Shown here: positions 1 to 10,941 of the stretch, piece by piece
Layout of the letters: the number at the start of each line of letters is the position of its first letter
Numbering within the stretch: position 1 is the first letter of the stretch
From: Cornus controversa
Lineage: Eukaryota > Streptophyta > Magnoliopsida > Cornales > Cornaceae
DNA length: 64,000 nt
Reading direction: 5' to 3'
NCBI GenBank assembly: GCA_026545225.1
Contig: CM048846.1
Span: 54,614,270-54,678,269 of the forward strand
Made by a program: the position numbers and the translations under genes
Notes under the pieces: generated by a model
The model's input: only the letters and a program-made list of their open reading frames with translations
Database searches by the model: none
Told to the model about the DNA's origin: nothing

Positions 1-74
1 CATCTTCATGAATTATGCGGAAGACTTCGTTCTCCAATGGTCTGCAAAGTATCTTCAATTCTGTGAAGATAGAA
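1..74. other. Unassigned flank left of LTR D
   Basis: Short stretch before the apparent LTR D terminus at 75. I see no primer-binding site, coding region or repeat that ties it to the element, so it is probably the sequence into which family D inserted. It is too short to classify. Confidence 0.4.
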
Positions 75-389
75 TGTCAGGCTCCAAAATTTGGACTACC
101 GGGAATCTCGATTGTGAACCTGTCCGTTAACTCCAACAAACCATTTACCCACCACTCATATACCGTGGAAGCTTACTTTTCAATTGTACACATATGTACG
201 TGCACTGCAGACCTTACAAACCCTAATGGACCCCTCAAACATTCCCTTGCATCTCTCTACAAGAATCCAGAATCCATATACTTTGATGCATCGAAATAGT
301 GATTTCGATCCATCGAAAGTTCGATGGATTAAAATGATGATTATGATGCATCTTGAGTTTGATGCATCTCACAAGGATCGATCATGTAT
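75..389 (-). mobile_element. LTR of Tekay-like family D, part 1 (U5 end)
   Basis: Starts with TGTCAGGCTCC, which aligns with the TGTCACGCCCC terminus of the LTR of element A, so 75 is read as the U5 end of a minus-oriented LTR. It is interrupted after 389 by element A and resumes at 19572. The 5-bp target duplication TGTAT is at 385-389 and again at 19567-19571. The LTR totals about 2.68 kb once the insertion is removed. It is the 3' LTR of a minus-strand element whose pol fragment starts at 21936. Positions 281-376 hold the first half of a GATGCATCGAAA word cluster. Confidence 0.75.
281..376. repeat. Dyad word cluster of family D, left half
   Basis: Several degenerate copies of a GATGCATCGAAA / TTTCGATCCATCGAAA type word lie within about 95 bp, in both polarities. 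The cluster continues beyond the element A insertion at 19626-19715, where a perfect 14-bp palindrome TTCGATGCATCGAA is found. In LTR orientation the cluster lies about 200-460 nt from the U5 end. Confidence 0.7.
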
Positions 390-654
390 TGTCACGCCCT
401 GAAATTCGGACCGCCAGGACTCCCCCGGACCGACCCGAATCCCAGGTGTGAACCCGTTCATTTAAACCCCAATGAACCTCCTCATGTTTCCCAATTATCG
501 CGGAAGCCAATCATACGCATGTAATTCCCTATGCGTACACTCATCATAATCCATCCCAATGAGCCCCACATCGATCCATGCATCCATGGCATTCCATTTC
601 CACTCTTAAATCATGGAAAATTATAAAATTCTACATTTTTAAGGTTTCTGAGAC

Positions 655-846
655 TTTGAGGCACCTCAAACTTGAGTTTGAGTCGCCTGGAACTTCCAGA
701 AGGGTCGAAACCACTTAAAAAGCACTTTGAGGCACCTCAAACTCCACTTTGAGGCATCTCAAAGATTTCTAGGCGCCTCAAAGTGGACTTTGAGCCGCCT
801 CAAACTTTTCTAGGCGCCTCAAAGTGGACTTTGAGCCACCACAAAC
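655..846. repeat. TTTGAGGCGCCTCAAA word cluster, left LTR of A
   Basis: At least six copies of a word built from TTTGAGG and CCTCAAA half-sites occur here, spaced irregularly at about 20-35 bp. Some are full palindromes in the other LTR copy; others are mixed (TTTCTAGGCGCCTCAAA, TTTGAGCCGCCTCAAA). Here the core reads GGCACC where the right LTR has GGCGCC (first and second full copies), as expected from CpG transition. In element orientation it lies about 265-456 nt from the U5 end and the PBS. Confidence 0.85.
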
Positions 847-2807
847 TGCACCAGGTCTGAAATTTTGACACCACTCCTCAACCTGACTTCAGATGCTAAT
901 ATCTCATAATCCGTAACTCTGTTTGACTTGAAATTTGGTATGGATCATCCTCAACATGTCTAATTTCTAACTCAATTTGAATCATCCAAAAATACCAACC
1001 AGAACTCAAGTTATACTCAAATTAGTGGGTGTGTGTCAGATTTCCAACCCTTGCACCAAAACATGCATATCTTTCTCAATATAAATCGAAATAAGGCCCA
1101 TGACCTATCAAAATGAAGCTAACAAAATTATCTTTTCATATGCATATATCTCATTTGCTCCTTAAACTCAAAATGGACACTTTTGGGCATGTGTCCCCCC
1201 AATGGCTACTTTAATGCCTCAATGGCCATCAAGAATATTCACATAACATGCATGTCACATTCGAAATGTACTTCCATCTATTTTTCTCATCATCTTCACT
1301 CAACAACTCATGCATACATACTTTTCATGCTCCATTTACTCATGATTAACCATACAAGAAATCATAACTAAAGAGGTAAATAGTTCTATGGTGCCATACA
1401 TCTCCCACACATACACTTGTCTCAAAAGGTACATATCGGTAATATGATTTTCCAAGTTTATAGTCATTACAAGAATTCACGCATAAGGTTCAAAATGCAA
1501 CCAATTCTACCATGACTACAACTAGTTCATTACCGTGCCACAAGCCGGCACGGATAGCCTAATATACAAAACTAACAAGAAAAGGAGTTCTAAGACTCCG
1601 AGTCTAAATCATGAATGCTCAGTATCTGTCACTTCCTTGCCATGTCCTGAAAATGTTAATGTAGGGGGATGAGCAAATTCAACGGCTCAAGGTAATATGT
1701 TGTGCAATCCACTCAAGTCTACATTTTATAAAATTGCATAAAGGAATTATCAATGCACAATTTAGCTACGTGTCATGCTTCCTAGCATTCTAGTCAAAGC
1801 AATACGTTCATTTTCATGGCATACTCATCAAATACATTTGACAACCATAATTTCACAACATACCTCATTTCACAATCCATCATATCTACAACATATAATA
1901 CATACGAATTTATCAACAAATCCACTCACTTCACATAAGTCACGTCACTTCACATAGTTCAACACAAAAATCACATTGTACTCAGAATTGAACTCACACG
2001 CACACCACACACATGATATGTACCGTAGTCCCATATCTTAATAATTTTGCTATTTCGGGCTACTAACCCGTCTGGTCTCCACCCACTTGCGCAAGGTAGA
2101 GGACTTTCAACCCCAAGAGGATCCCTTCCTCTATAATTTTCTATGAGTCATTCCCGAGTATTCATCACAAACATAAAATATTTCACATCTTGCACGTACA
2201 TTCGCACATTAGGATGCATTGCACTCAATACATGCCCTATGTCCATTCTAGCATGTCAAACAATAATTCACAATGCCACAAGCATACTTTCAATTCCCAA
2301 ACTCATGCTTTTCAATAAATTCACCAAAGATTCCATAAATGCAATATATATGATCAATTTGCATAATTAAGCAATTCATGCATTCAATGACATCTACCAA
2401 CCATTTCTAATCTAAAAGACACACCTCATCAATTAAATCCAACAATAAATCCACAAAACCTCATTTTATCATATATAACACAATTACATCAATTTTATGC
2501 TAAAAATATGAAACTAAACTTGAAATGTAAGACACAACACACACCCCCTACCTCAATAGCTATAGTTTCAAGCTATTCCTTACTTCACTTGAGAAAATTT
2601 ACTTTCTTAAAAATTTGTTCCAGGCGGATCAAATTCAAGCTTTCGTCGCGTAGATCATTTCTTCCTTCTTCGACGAACTCAAAATCCCACCCGAAGTCCC
2701 TCTAAATTGATGAAGAAGAGAAGGAGGAGAAGTTGTTATGTTTGTGTATACATATATGATGTTCACCGCTGAGGGAAGAAGAGAATAGGGCTAGGTTCTC
2801 TCCTCTT

Positions 2808-2817
2808 CTATTTATAG
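2808..2817 (-). promoter_or_regulatory. TATA box of element A LTR (left copy)
   Basis: Minus-strand CTATAAATAG, followed downstream in element orientation by a CT-rich leader typical of plant transcripts. The same site in the right LTR is at 19178-19187. It lies about 380 nt into the LTR, matching the position of the TATA-like sites in families B and C. Confidence 0.65.
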
Positions 2818-3195
2818 AAAAAGGACATAACCATAATTACAACAATGCCATTACTTTTTCACTAAACCTTCCCGGGCTCATTTTTGGAGTTTCGTAACTC
2901 CGATTGACACGAAATCGATTCCGTAGCACGTCAAATATTTTATTTAAGCTACCCTCCGAATTTGAAGTCATTTTGAGACTTTTTGATTTTTTGGGCCCAC
3001 GGGGCCCGCACCCACGGGTTGACCGGACCCGAAAAAGTCAACCTTGCCAAACATTCCAAAAATTTCCCCAAACCTTAGATATGTTATCCAAACATGTATT
3101 TCACATTTAAAACACATATATAATCACTTAAAACATCAATATGACCATAAATGAAATTATACAAAAATCGGCCAAAAGTGGTCACGGTTCTTACA

Positions 3196-3208
3196 ACCTA
3201 CCCAACTT
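3196..3208 (-). other. Polypurine tract of element A
   Basis: On the minus strand this reads AAGTTGGGTAGGT directly before the LTR start TGTAAG. The equivalent sites of element B (36541-36553) and family C (25751-25761) read GGTTGGGAGGT, so this is the plus-strand priming site in the expected place. Confidence 0.7.
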
Positions 3209-3229
3209 AAAAGGATTTCATCCCCGAAA

Positions 3230-4280
3230 TCAGGTCATACCTGAAGGGAATAAGTCTGGATACTTAGAACGAACTTCCTACTCTTGCTCCCAAGTAGCCT
3301 CCTCTACATTATGGTGATGCCACAAAACCTTGACCAACGGAATGGTCTTACCCCTCAAAACTTGCTCTCTAGCATCAAGAATCTGAACTGGTCTCTCCTC
3401 ATAGGTGATATCCTCATCAACCTCAACATCTACCTAACTCAGAACATGTGATGGATCAGGTTCATATTTCCTCGACATCGAAACATGGAATACGTTCTGA
3501 ACCTTTTCCAACTGTGGTGGTAAAGCCAATCTGTAGGCCACCTCACCGACACATTCAAGAATCTCGAATGGTCCAACGTACCTCGGTGATAACTTACCAC
3601 TTCGCCCAAAATGCATTAATACTTTTCGTGGTGAAACCTTTAGGAACACATGGTCTCCCACCTCAAAGGATAACGGCATCTGCCTCCGATCGGTATAGCT
3701 CTTTTGTCGACTCTGAGCTGTCAACAATCGTTGCCTAATCAACTTAATATTTTCTGTAGCCTCATGCACAATATCTGGACCTAAGGCTGCGGTCTCGCCT
3801 ACTTCAGTCCAACAAACTGGAGATCTACAAGGTCTGCCGTATAATGCCTCAAATGTGTTATCTCAATACTGGCTTAGTAGCTGTTGTTGTACGCAAACTC
3901 CACAAGTGGTAAGTGGTCCTCCCAACCACCACCAAAATCAAGAATACAAGCACAAAACATGTCCTCTAATATCTGGATGGTACGCTTTGACTGTCCATCT
4001 ATTTAAGGATGGAATGCTATGCTAAAATGCAACTCGGTGTCCAACACAGTCTGAAATCCCTGCCAGAATCTCGAAGTAAACCATGGATCCCTATCCGAGG
4101 CAATGGATACTGGGACCCATGTAATCTCACAATCTGCTCCACATATTGCTTACTAAGCCTCCTCACATCATCATTCAGCCTCATAGGCAAGAAGTGAGCT
4201 ATTTTGGTCAATCTATCCACAACAACCCAAACTGTATCATTGCCCTTGTTTGACCTTGGAAGACTCGTCACAAAATCCAT
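3230..4280 (-). pseudogene. Element A integrase and chromodomain, degraded
   Basis: Minus-strand pol 3' end. At 4280-4017 an integrase-core stretch (MDFVTSLPRSNKGNDTVWVV...) shifts frame after the YVEQIVRLHG segment. At 3769-3434 the integrase C-terminal region is readable (EVGDHVFLKVSPRK, then PRYVGPFEILECVGEVAYRLALPP). After an in-frame stop just past HVLS, the reading frame continues through the chromodomain (ITYEERPVQILDAREQVLRG, then VKVLW and EEATWE) to about 3230, with another in-frame stop. Integrase inserts the cDNA, and the chromodomain of chromoviruses is thought to guide it to chromatin. The several stops and shifts mean no intact protein. Confidence 0.85.
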
Positions 4281-4668
4281 GGTAATATGTTCTCATTCCC
4301 ACTCTGCCACTAGTAATGGTTACAACAACCCAGCTGGCTTTTGGTGTTCTGCCTTTACTTGTTGATAAGTAAGGTATCTAGCCACAAACTGTGCCACATT
4401 TGACAACCAAATGGTACATTTTGGTCCCACCAGGATGAACTGCAAAACGAGAATGATGGAATTCCCATAGTACATCATCACGACACTTAGAAGGAACTGC
4501 CATCAACCCTCTAAATCGCAGACCTCCATCGAAATGCAAGGTCTAATCTCTCACTATCGAACCACCAATAATCTGTGAGTGAATAGACTCCAACTCACTA
4601 TCCTTCTTCTGGGCTTCGATCACCTTGTTCACAAGCATAGGTTGAGCTACCAAGCTAAACAACGTAGC
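4281..4668 (-). pseudogene. Element A pol linker (RNase H to integrase), unreadable
   Basis: This lies where the integrase zinc-binding (HHCC) domain is expected, between the RNase H remnant and the integrase core. On the minus strand I see broken similarity to the corresponding part of elements B and C but no sustained open frame. Treated as decayed pol. Confidence 0.5.
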
Positions 4669-5735
4669 TCACTCACTATCATCACTGAAATACAATCCTG
4701 ACTCTAAGAAATCTTCCATTATCTTCCATTCTCGAATGGCTATGCTAGCTAGAGTCCCGTGAGACTTTCTGCTCAACGCATCTGCCACCACGTTTGCTTT
4801 ACTCGGATGGTATTGCAAATCAAAATTATAATCCTTCATGTATTCAACCCATCGCCTTTGTCTCATGTTCAAGTTCTTTTGGGAGAAAAGGTACTTGAGA
4901 CTCTTGTGATCTGAATACACTTCAAATTTATCCACAATTCCATCACAAAAGTGTCAAGGTACTCATGAAATGCGCGGTTCATTAAGTTCATAAATGTCGC
5001 TGGTGCATTAGTCAAGCCGAATGGCATTACGAGGAATTCATAATGTCCATAACGCGTACAGAAAGTTATTTTATGAATATCCTCCTCCTTTACCCTCAAT
5101 TGATAATAACCTAACCTTAAGTCAATTTTTGAGAAGTAGTGAGCTCCCTTCAATTGATCAAATAGGTCATCTATCCTCGGCAACAGATACTTGTTCTTGA
5201 TTGTCACATGGTTCAACTTTCGGTAATCAATGCACAACCTCAAGGAACCATCTTTCTTCTTCGCAAACAACACCAGTGCTCCCCACGGCGATGCACTTGG
5301 TCTAATGAAGCCTTTGGCTTTTAAATCATCCAATTAACGCTTTAATTCCACCAACTCTGCCGGTGCCATCCGATATGGTGCCATAGAGATAGGCGTCGTA
5401 CCAGGTATAAGATCAATCCCGAACTCTACTTCTCTCTTAGGAGGCAAATCTGTCAAGTCCTCTAGAAAGATATCCAAGTACTCACAAACCACCACCGGGT
5501 ATTCCTCTCTCAACATCTCATCTCCCTCGGCCAATAAACTAGCCAAGATAAAACTGTCTCGCACTCGATTGCTAATGCCATAACATAGAGAAGTATAGGA
5601 ATCACTTCGATCCCTTACAAAGCAAAAGTAATTGCCCTCGGGCGTACAAATCATCACTCTCCCTCTAAAATAGTCTATCGTAGCCTGAAACTCTGATAAC
5701 CAATCAATCCCTAAGATAATGTCAAAACTACTCAT
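4669..5735 (-). pseudogene. Element A reverse transcriptase / RNase H with internal deletion
   Basis: Minus strand. 5735-5334 carries the end of the protease region (MSSFDIILGIDWLSEFQATI) and the RT lead-in, ending at an in-frame stop after VELKR. The same frame continues in 5333-4869 with RT blocks ([54 protein letters not shown]). After the residues LDTFVM it jumps directly into RNase H sequence ([17 protein letters not shown], read in another frame at 4935-4669). The block that should carry the FVDD catalytic motif and the start of RNase H, roughly 170 residues judged from elements B and C, is missing. This copy therefore cannot make active RT. Confidence 0.88.
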
Positions 5736-6195
5736 ATCTAGGAGAATGAAGTCAAACTATAGTGTCCTCCCAGCTATCTCAATAGCACACCCCCGGCACA
5801 CTCTATCAAGTATCACCGTACCACCTACTGGTGTATCTATACTTAAAGCTCCATCCAATATCAACGCCTCTAATTCTAAGGCAGGTGTAAAGACAAACGA
5901 TATGTAATTTTGGATAATTCACACGCTAGCATCATTTTCCCTCAACATATCGATCTTGCTCTCGATAATTTATTTATACTCTTGTATGAAATAAAAAAAA
6001 TCATAACAACTTTCTTAGATCACACAACTCGTCCTGGTCTTACATGCAATTTCAAAACTCAAAAAAATTTCATAACCCACAAAACACGCATTCAAGAAAT
6101 TAATCATGCTGAAATCATATTCAATATGAAAGAAAGAAAAATCTAAGGTTTTACAATACCTCGAACTATAGATGGATCTACTGAAGTCTCAGTTG
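5736..6195 (-). pseudogene. Element A protease remnant and decayed gag-pol junction
   Basis: From about 5920 to 5736 the minus strand still reads protease-like sequence ([19 protein letters not shown]), with an in-frame stop shortly before FDFILLDMSS. The expected DSGASHSF active-site segment is not readable in its normal form. From about 5930 to 6195 the sequence is AT-rich and I find no recognisable coding. Confidence 0.55.
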
Positions 6196-6200
6196 GAGTG

Positions 6201-7635
6201 TGATAGGCGTTGAATGTTACGCATTCTAGCCTCTTAACTTATGTATTTTATTCTCTTAGTGATAGATTATTTTGTGATTTTACTTTGTTTTAGTGTTTTC
6301 TGTATTTTCAGGGCCTTAATGATTATTTCAGTTAAAACCGTGATTTTGGGCTTTTAAAGATTACATGCAAGATGGTTAAATGAAGCCTACATCAATGAGA
6401 TCCATTCCACCATTTATTTCAACTCAAATCAGCCCAAGAAAGAGGTCCAAGAGAATTACAATTGCTTAAGAAGGTTTCGGGCCTGAAGCCCAAATCTGCG
6501 CATAATGCAGTCTTAATCCCGTTTTGGAAAACGGACCAGAAGTCTTATTTCCGAGCCTCAAATTGACATAATTCTCGCGTAGGATTGAACGAAATTCGAT
6601 TCTGTACACTTTTGTATTTCACGGAAATTCCGTGAATCGGACTTCTAGTGGGTCAAAAGTTGGGCTGAAGTCAGCAGGAGAAACCCACCTGATTAGTGCT
6701 GCGGGAAAACCTAATTTATTCCTAATTGGATTAGGACTTTGATGTATTCTCTTGGCTATTTAAAGTGACAAATTAGGGCTGTATTAGGGAGGCTTGGCAG
6801 CAGCTTTGAAGAGCTTTTGGGATAGAGAATCATTGGAGAACAAGGCGTATCATGAGCGGCTAGTTCAGCCACCAGGGTTTTGATGTAGCCCTAACTAAAC
6901 ATCACTGGTTTGATTGTTCTAATTATTGGAGATTTTTGTATTCATTCATAGATTGTGTAATTTAGAGGATTCTTATTATAGAATTGAGCAATAAAAGTCT
7001 TATAAATTCAGTTTCAATGATTTCTTATCTTGTCTTAGATATTTGATTGTTGTTATTGAACTCGTCCCTCTTATTTTCTGTGATCATGAGAGTGATTATT
7101 ACACAATGGTTTTCACTGAATATATCATTAAAAGCTTTGATGGATTATGCCTAGAGAAGATGAACCATACTGCACCCTAGATTAGAGTAGTTAGGCAGAT
7201 GGCCCATGCCAATCGAAGATAGTCCATGACTTAGCCTTAATCATATGTTATCTTCTTGACGGATGGAGGTGAGCTTGTAGCCACCGACACCATTTATGCA
7301 TGATATGATGCCCCATAGTTAGTTCAATTGACCATTGATTGTGAAGTTAGTGGTGAAATCAATTACCCTAGACTTATCTTATATTCTCTACACTCCTTAG
7401 TTTTTCTTGCTTTTGTTCAATCGCTTCATTAGATAATTTAGAATTAAAAATCAGAATTTATTTCTTTTAAATTTAATTAGAATTAATCCTAACAATTCAA
7501 CTCAATCAGACCACAGTCCCTGAGGTACGATACCCATTCCTTTCGATAGCCCTATTCTGCAAGGAATTCGTTCTATTGCGAAATGTGGAAATTTTTAATT
7601 GATATACTTTTTGAGTCACACTCACACACGAATCA
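6201..7635 (+). mobile_element. Solo LTR of family E
   Basis: A 1435-bp sequence starting TGATAGGCG and ending CGAATCA, flanked by a perfect 5-bp duplication GAGTG (6196-6200 and 7636-7640). Its reverse complement matches both LTRs of the gag-only element at 9495-16953, which are also 1435 bp. No internal region remains, so it is a solo LTR left by LTR-LTR recombination. It lies in the protease/gag part of element A, in the opposite orientation to the complete E copy. Confidence 0.93.
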
Positions 7636-7795
7636 GAGTGACCACACACGCCCGACTCTGCGTCCCCTGTCCTGGCTGTCCACTCTCTTGACAGTCAGAC
7701 GATTGAGTAGGAGTACTAGGAGTTACTCCCATCACTAGATGTGAACTCTGAATTGATGGCACAAGCTGAGGTAACTGTGGAACCCCAAAACTTGG

Positions 7796-8236
7796 CTACA
7801 CCCCAGAAGTCTGAGAATAGTGCTCTTGTGACCTCTTAGTACTATGAATTCTACCCTTCCTATGTGGGCAATCCCTCACTACATGACCGACTTGACCACA
7901 CTTATAACACTTTCTCGTCTCCTGTGAGGATTTCTTCAGCAAAGGAGTGGATGTTAATGACCGTGCTTGCTGTGGTCCCGCCACGTAGTGTGGGTTGTTT
8001 ATCCCTTGTGGATGCTTCTTCCTTAAGTGGCCAAACTGACCACACTTGTAACAAGCCTTTGGCACATGGCCTTGCATGACATGTGATTCCTTTCGTCTCT
8101 TACTCGAATAACTCTTAAGATAGGTCTCGTCCCCACCAAATAATCTCTTCGAACCTCTATCCCCAACTTGGCATTGGCCACTTTCACTGATAATCCTAGC
8201 CAACTGTTGAATGGTTGTCATCATATCTCTAATCAA
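7796..8236 (-). pseudogene. Element A gag remnant with two zinc knuckles
   Basis: A 146-residue frame. It begins with the gag N-terminal motif IRDMMTTIQQLARI, which parallels FMRDMVTTMRQIARE of element B, but then passes directly to the basic region and nucleocapsid. The large capsid-like gag core (roughly 200 residues in element B) is absent. Two zinc knuckles follow. The second (CYKCGQVGHVVRDCP) is a complete CCHC. The first (CYKCGQFGHLRKKHP) lacks its last cysteine. Gag normally forms the particle and binds RNA; this version could only bind nucleic acid. Confidence 0.8.
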
Positions 8237-9279
8237 CTGAGCTTCATTTGTTGGTGCTTGTGGGGTAGAACTTGTCCCTTTCCAGGTCCTCCATGTGGTG
8301 TCATATTTCTAAAAAGTCACAAGGAGAAATGATTAATCACAAATGCCAAGTAATTAACCAGCTCTAAATACTTACATCTTGTGCCAACTCACTTGGCAAA
8401 TTTGAAGCATAAAGGTTTCCTAACACTCGCTTTGACACATAAAGATAATCATATTACTCCAAACTAACATATAAACTGACTTGTACTCCTCGACCTTAGG
8501 TATTCAAACTTAATCCTATAACCACCAGGCAAAGAAAATCTTTTGTATTCAAAACACTTTAACCCCCATTCCTTACTCGTCGATACCCAACGAGTCAACT
8601 CTATAACTACTTGGACCCAACACATTGTAAGAGAAACACTAATCAAGGAAAAATGTCCAGCCGGGCCATTTTACCTCACTAGCCCAACTCTAACAACATG
8701 TCATTCTTGCCCTCACACCTTAAGGTTCAATCAGAACCTAACTATATCACTCTCAAACATACAAACCGTCACTTGTCCATTAAATCAAAAGGAATTAACT
8801 CAATTCCAAACATTCACCACTATATCAACAGTACACCTTAGATATACCCTGTCTAGAATTACGGTATCATAGAACTACCAATAGCCATACTCAATTGACT
8901 AACCTCTAGTCCCCAATACCCATGCAATGATATAGGTCAATGACAATAAGTTATCACATGCTATGGAGTCAATATGATCAAACTATAACTCAATATAACA
9001 ACAATATGTTATCATTTTGCACGTAAAACATAGATATGCTTCTCACCACACATTTAATCACGTAAACATGTTCTCAAGTCAACATATAACACATATCACA
9101 TGTTATCACATAAGCAAATACAGAGTGCTCATAAGTCGTCACATTCAACTATGTCCTGTCTACATGCGTCTCTAGGTTTTCAACTCAAAGTTCTAACCTA
9201 TCATAGAACTACACGTGATAAAATCCTTTACCCGTCGTCCCTAGGTATTCGACCTAGTTAAGCTCTTATAACAAGCTAT
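8237..9279 (-). other. Element A leader between PBS and gag
   Basis: About 1 kb between the PBS and the readable gag frame. The gag-proximal 70 nt contain a frame-broken gag start; the rest has only short chance frames on either strand. It is AT-rich with no repeat array that I can see. It probably represents the 5' untranslated leader. Confidence 0.5.
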
Positions 9280-9291
9280 GCTCTGATACCA
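9280..9291 (-). other. Primer-binding site of element A (initiator Met tRNA type)
   Basis: On the minus strand this is TGGTATCAGAGC, the usual complement of the plant initiator-methionine tRNA 3' end. It lies three bases from the LTR boundary at 9295. It fixes the transcription direction of element A as minus and identifies the right LTR as the 5' LTR. Confidence 0.93.
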
Positions 9292-9294
9292 TTC

Positions 9295-9494
9295 TGTCAC
9301 GCCCCAAAATTTGGACCACCAGGACTCCCCCGGACCGACCCGAATCCTAGGTGTGAACCCGTTCATTTAAACCCCAATGAACCTCCTCATGTTTCCCAAT
9401 TATCGCGGAAGCCAATCATACGCATGTAATTCCCTATGCATACACTCATCATAATCCATCCCAATGAGCCCCACATCGATCCATGCATCCATGG
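9295..9494 (-). repeat. 5' LTR of element A, part 1
   Basis: Starts TGTCACGCCCC and follows the left LTR closely up to CCATGG at 9494, where element E is inserted. The target duplication CATGG occupies 9490-9494 and 16954-16958. The rest of the LTR is 16959-19566. Confidence 0.93.
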
Positions 9495-10929
9495 TGATTC
9501 GTGTGTGAGTGTGACTCAAAAAGTATATCAATTAAAAATTACCACACTTCGCAATAGAATGAATTCCTTGCAGAATAGGGCTATCGAAAGGAAGGGGTGT
9601 CGAACCTCAGGGACTGTGGTCTGACTGAGTTGAATTGTTAGGACTAATTCTAATTAAATTTAAAAGAAATAAATTCTGATTTTTAATTCTAAATTAACTA
9701 ATGAAGCAATTGAACAAAAGCAAGAAAGACTAAGGAGTGTAGAGAATATAAGATAAGTCTAGGGTTATTGATTTCACCACTAACTTCACAATCAATGGTC
9801 AATTGAACTAACTATGGGGCATCATATCATGCATAAGTGGTGTCGGTGGCTACAAGCTCACCTCCATCCGTCAAGAAGATAACATATGATTAAGGCTAAG
9901 TCATGGACTATCTTCGATTGGCATGGGCCATCTGCCTAACTACTCTAATCTAGGGTGCAGTATGGTTCATCTTCTCTAGGAATAATCCATCAAAGCTTTT
10001 AATGATATATTCAGTGAAAACTATTGTGTAATAATCACTCTCATGATCACAGAAAACAAGAGGGATGAGTTCAATAACAACAATTAAGTATCTAAGACAA
10101 GATAAGAAATCATTGAAACTGAATTTATAAGACTTTTATTGCTCAATTCTATAAGAAGAATCCTCTAAATTACACAATCTATGAATGAATACAAAAATCC
10201 CCAATAATTAGAACAATCAAACCAGTGATGTTTAGTTAGGGCTCCATCAAAACCCTGGTGGCTGAACTAGCCGCTCATGATACGTCTTGTTCTCCAATGA
10301 TTCTCCATTTCAAAAGCTCTTCAAAACTGCTGCCAAGCCTCCTCAATACAGCCCTAATTTGTCACTTTAAATAACCAAGAGAATACATTAAAGTTCTAAT
10401 CCAATTAGGAATTAATTAGGTTTTCCCGCAGCACTAATCAGGTGGGTTTCTCCTGCTGACTTCAGCCCAACTTTTGACCCACTAGAAGTCCGATTCACGG
10501 AATTTCCGTGAAATACAAAAGTGTACAGAATCGAATTTCGTTCAACCCAATGCGAGAATTATGTCAATTTGATGCTCGGAAATAACACTTCTGGTCCGTT
10601 TTCCAAAATGGGATTAAGACTTTATTAAACGCAGATTTGGACTTCAGGCCCGAAACCTTCTTAAGCAGTTGTAATTCTCTTGGACCTCTTCCTTGGGCTG
10701 ATTTGAGTTAAAATATGGAGTTCAATGGATCCCTTTGATGTAGGCTTCATCTAACCATCTTGCATGTCATCTTTGAAAGCCCAAAATCCTGATTTTAACT
10801 AAAATAATCATTAAGGCCCTGAAAATAAAGAAAACACTAAAACAAAGTAAAATCACAAAATAATCTATCACTAAGAGAATAAAATACATAAGTTAAGAGG
10901 CTAGAATGCGCAACATTCGATGCCGATCA
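9495..10929 (-). repeat. 3' LTR of element E
   Basis: Direct repeat of 15519-16953 with scattered single-base differences. A minus-strand TATTTAAA at 10366-10373 is the best TATA candidate. Open frames here are short and non-conserved. Confidence 0.93.
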
Positions 10930-10941
10930 CACCCCCAAACT
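10930..10941 (-). other. Polypurine tract of element E
   Basis: On the minus strand this reads AGTTTGGGGGTG directly before the LTR start TGATCGG. Three further tracts with the core AAGTTTGGGGG lie upstream in element orientation (12203-12215, 12342-12355 and 12622-12636). Confidence 0.8.

Larger units (their letters stand above)
390..3195 (-). repeat. 3' LTR of element A
   Basis: Direct repeat of 9295-9494 plus 16959-19566, nearly identical over long stretches. The ends are TG...CA. In element orientation it holds a TATA box (2808-2817) about 380 nt from the LTR start, then a long transcribed part with the TTTGAGGCGCCTCAAA word cluster (655-846) near the U5 end. Small open frames inside it, for example 1183-1371, recur identically in the other LTR and look like chance frames. 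Confidence 0.93.
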
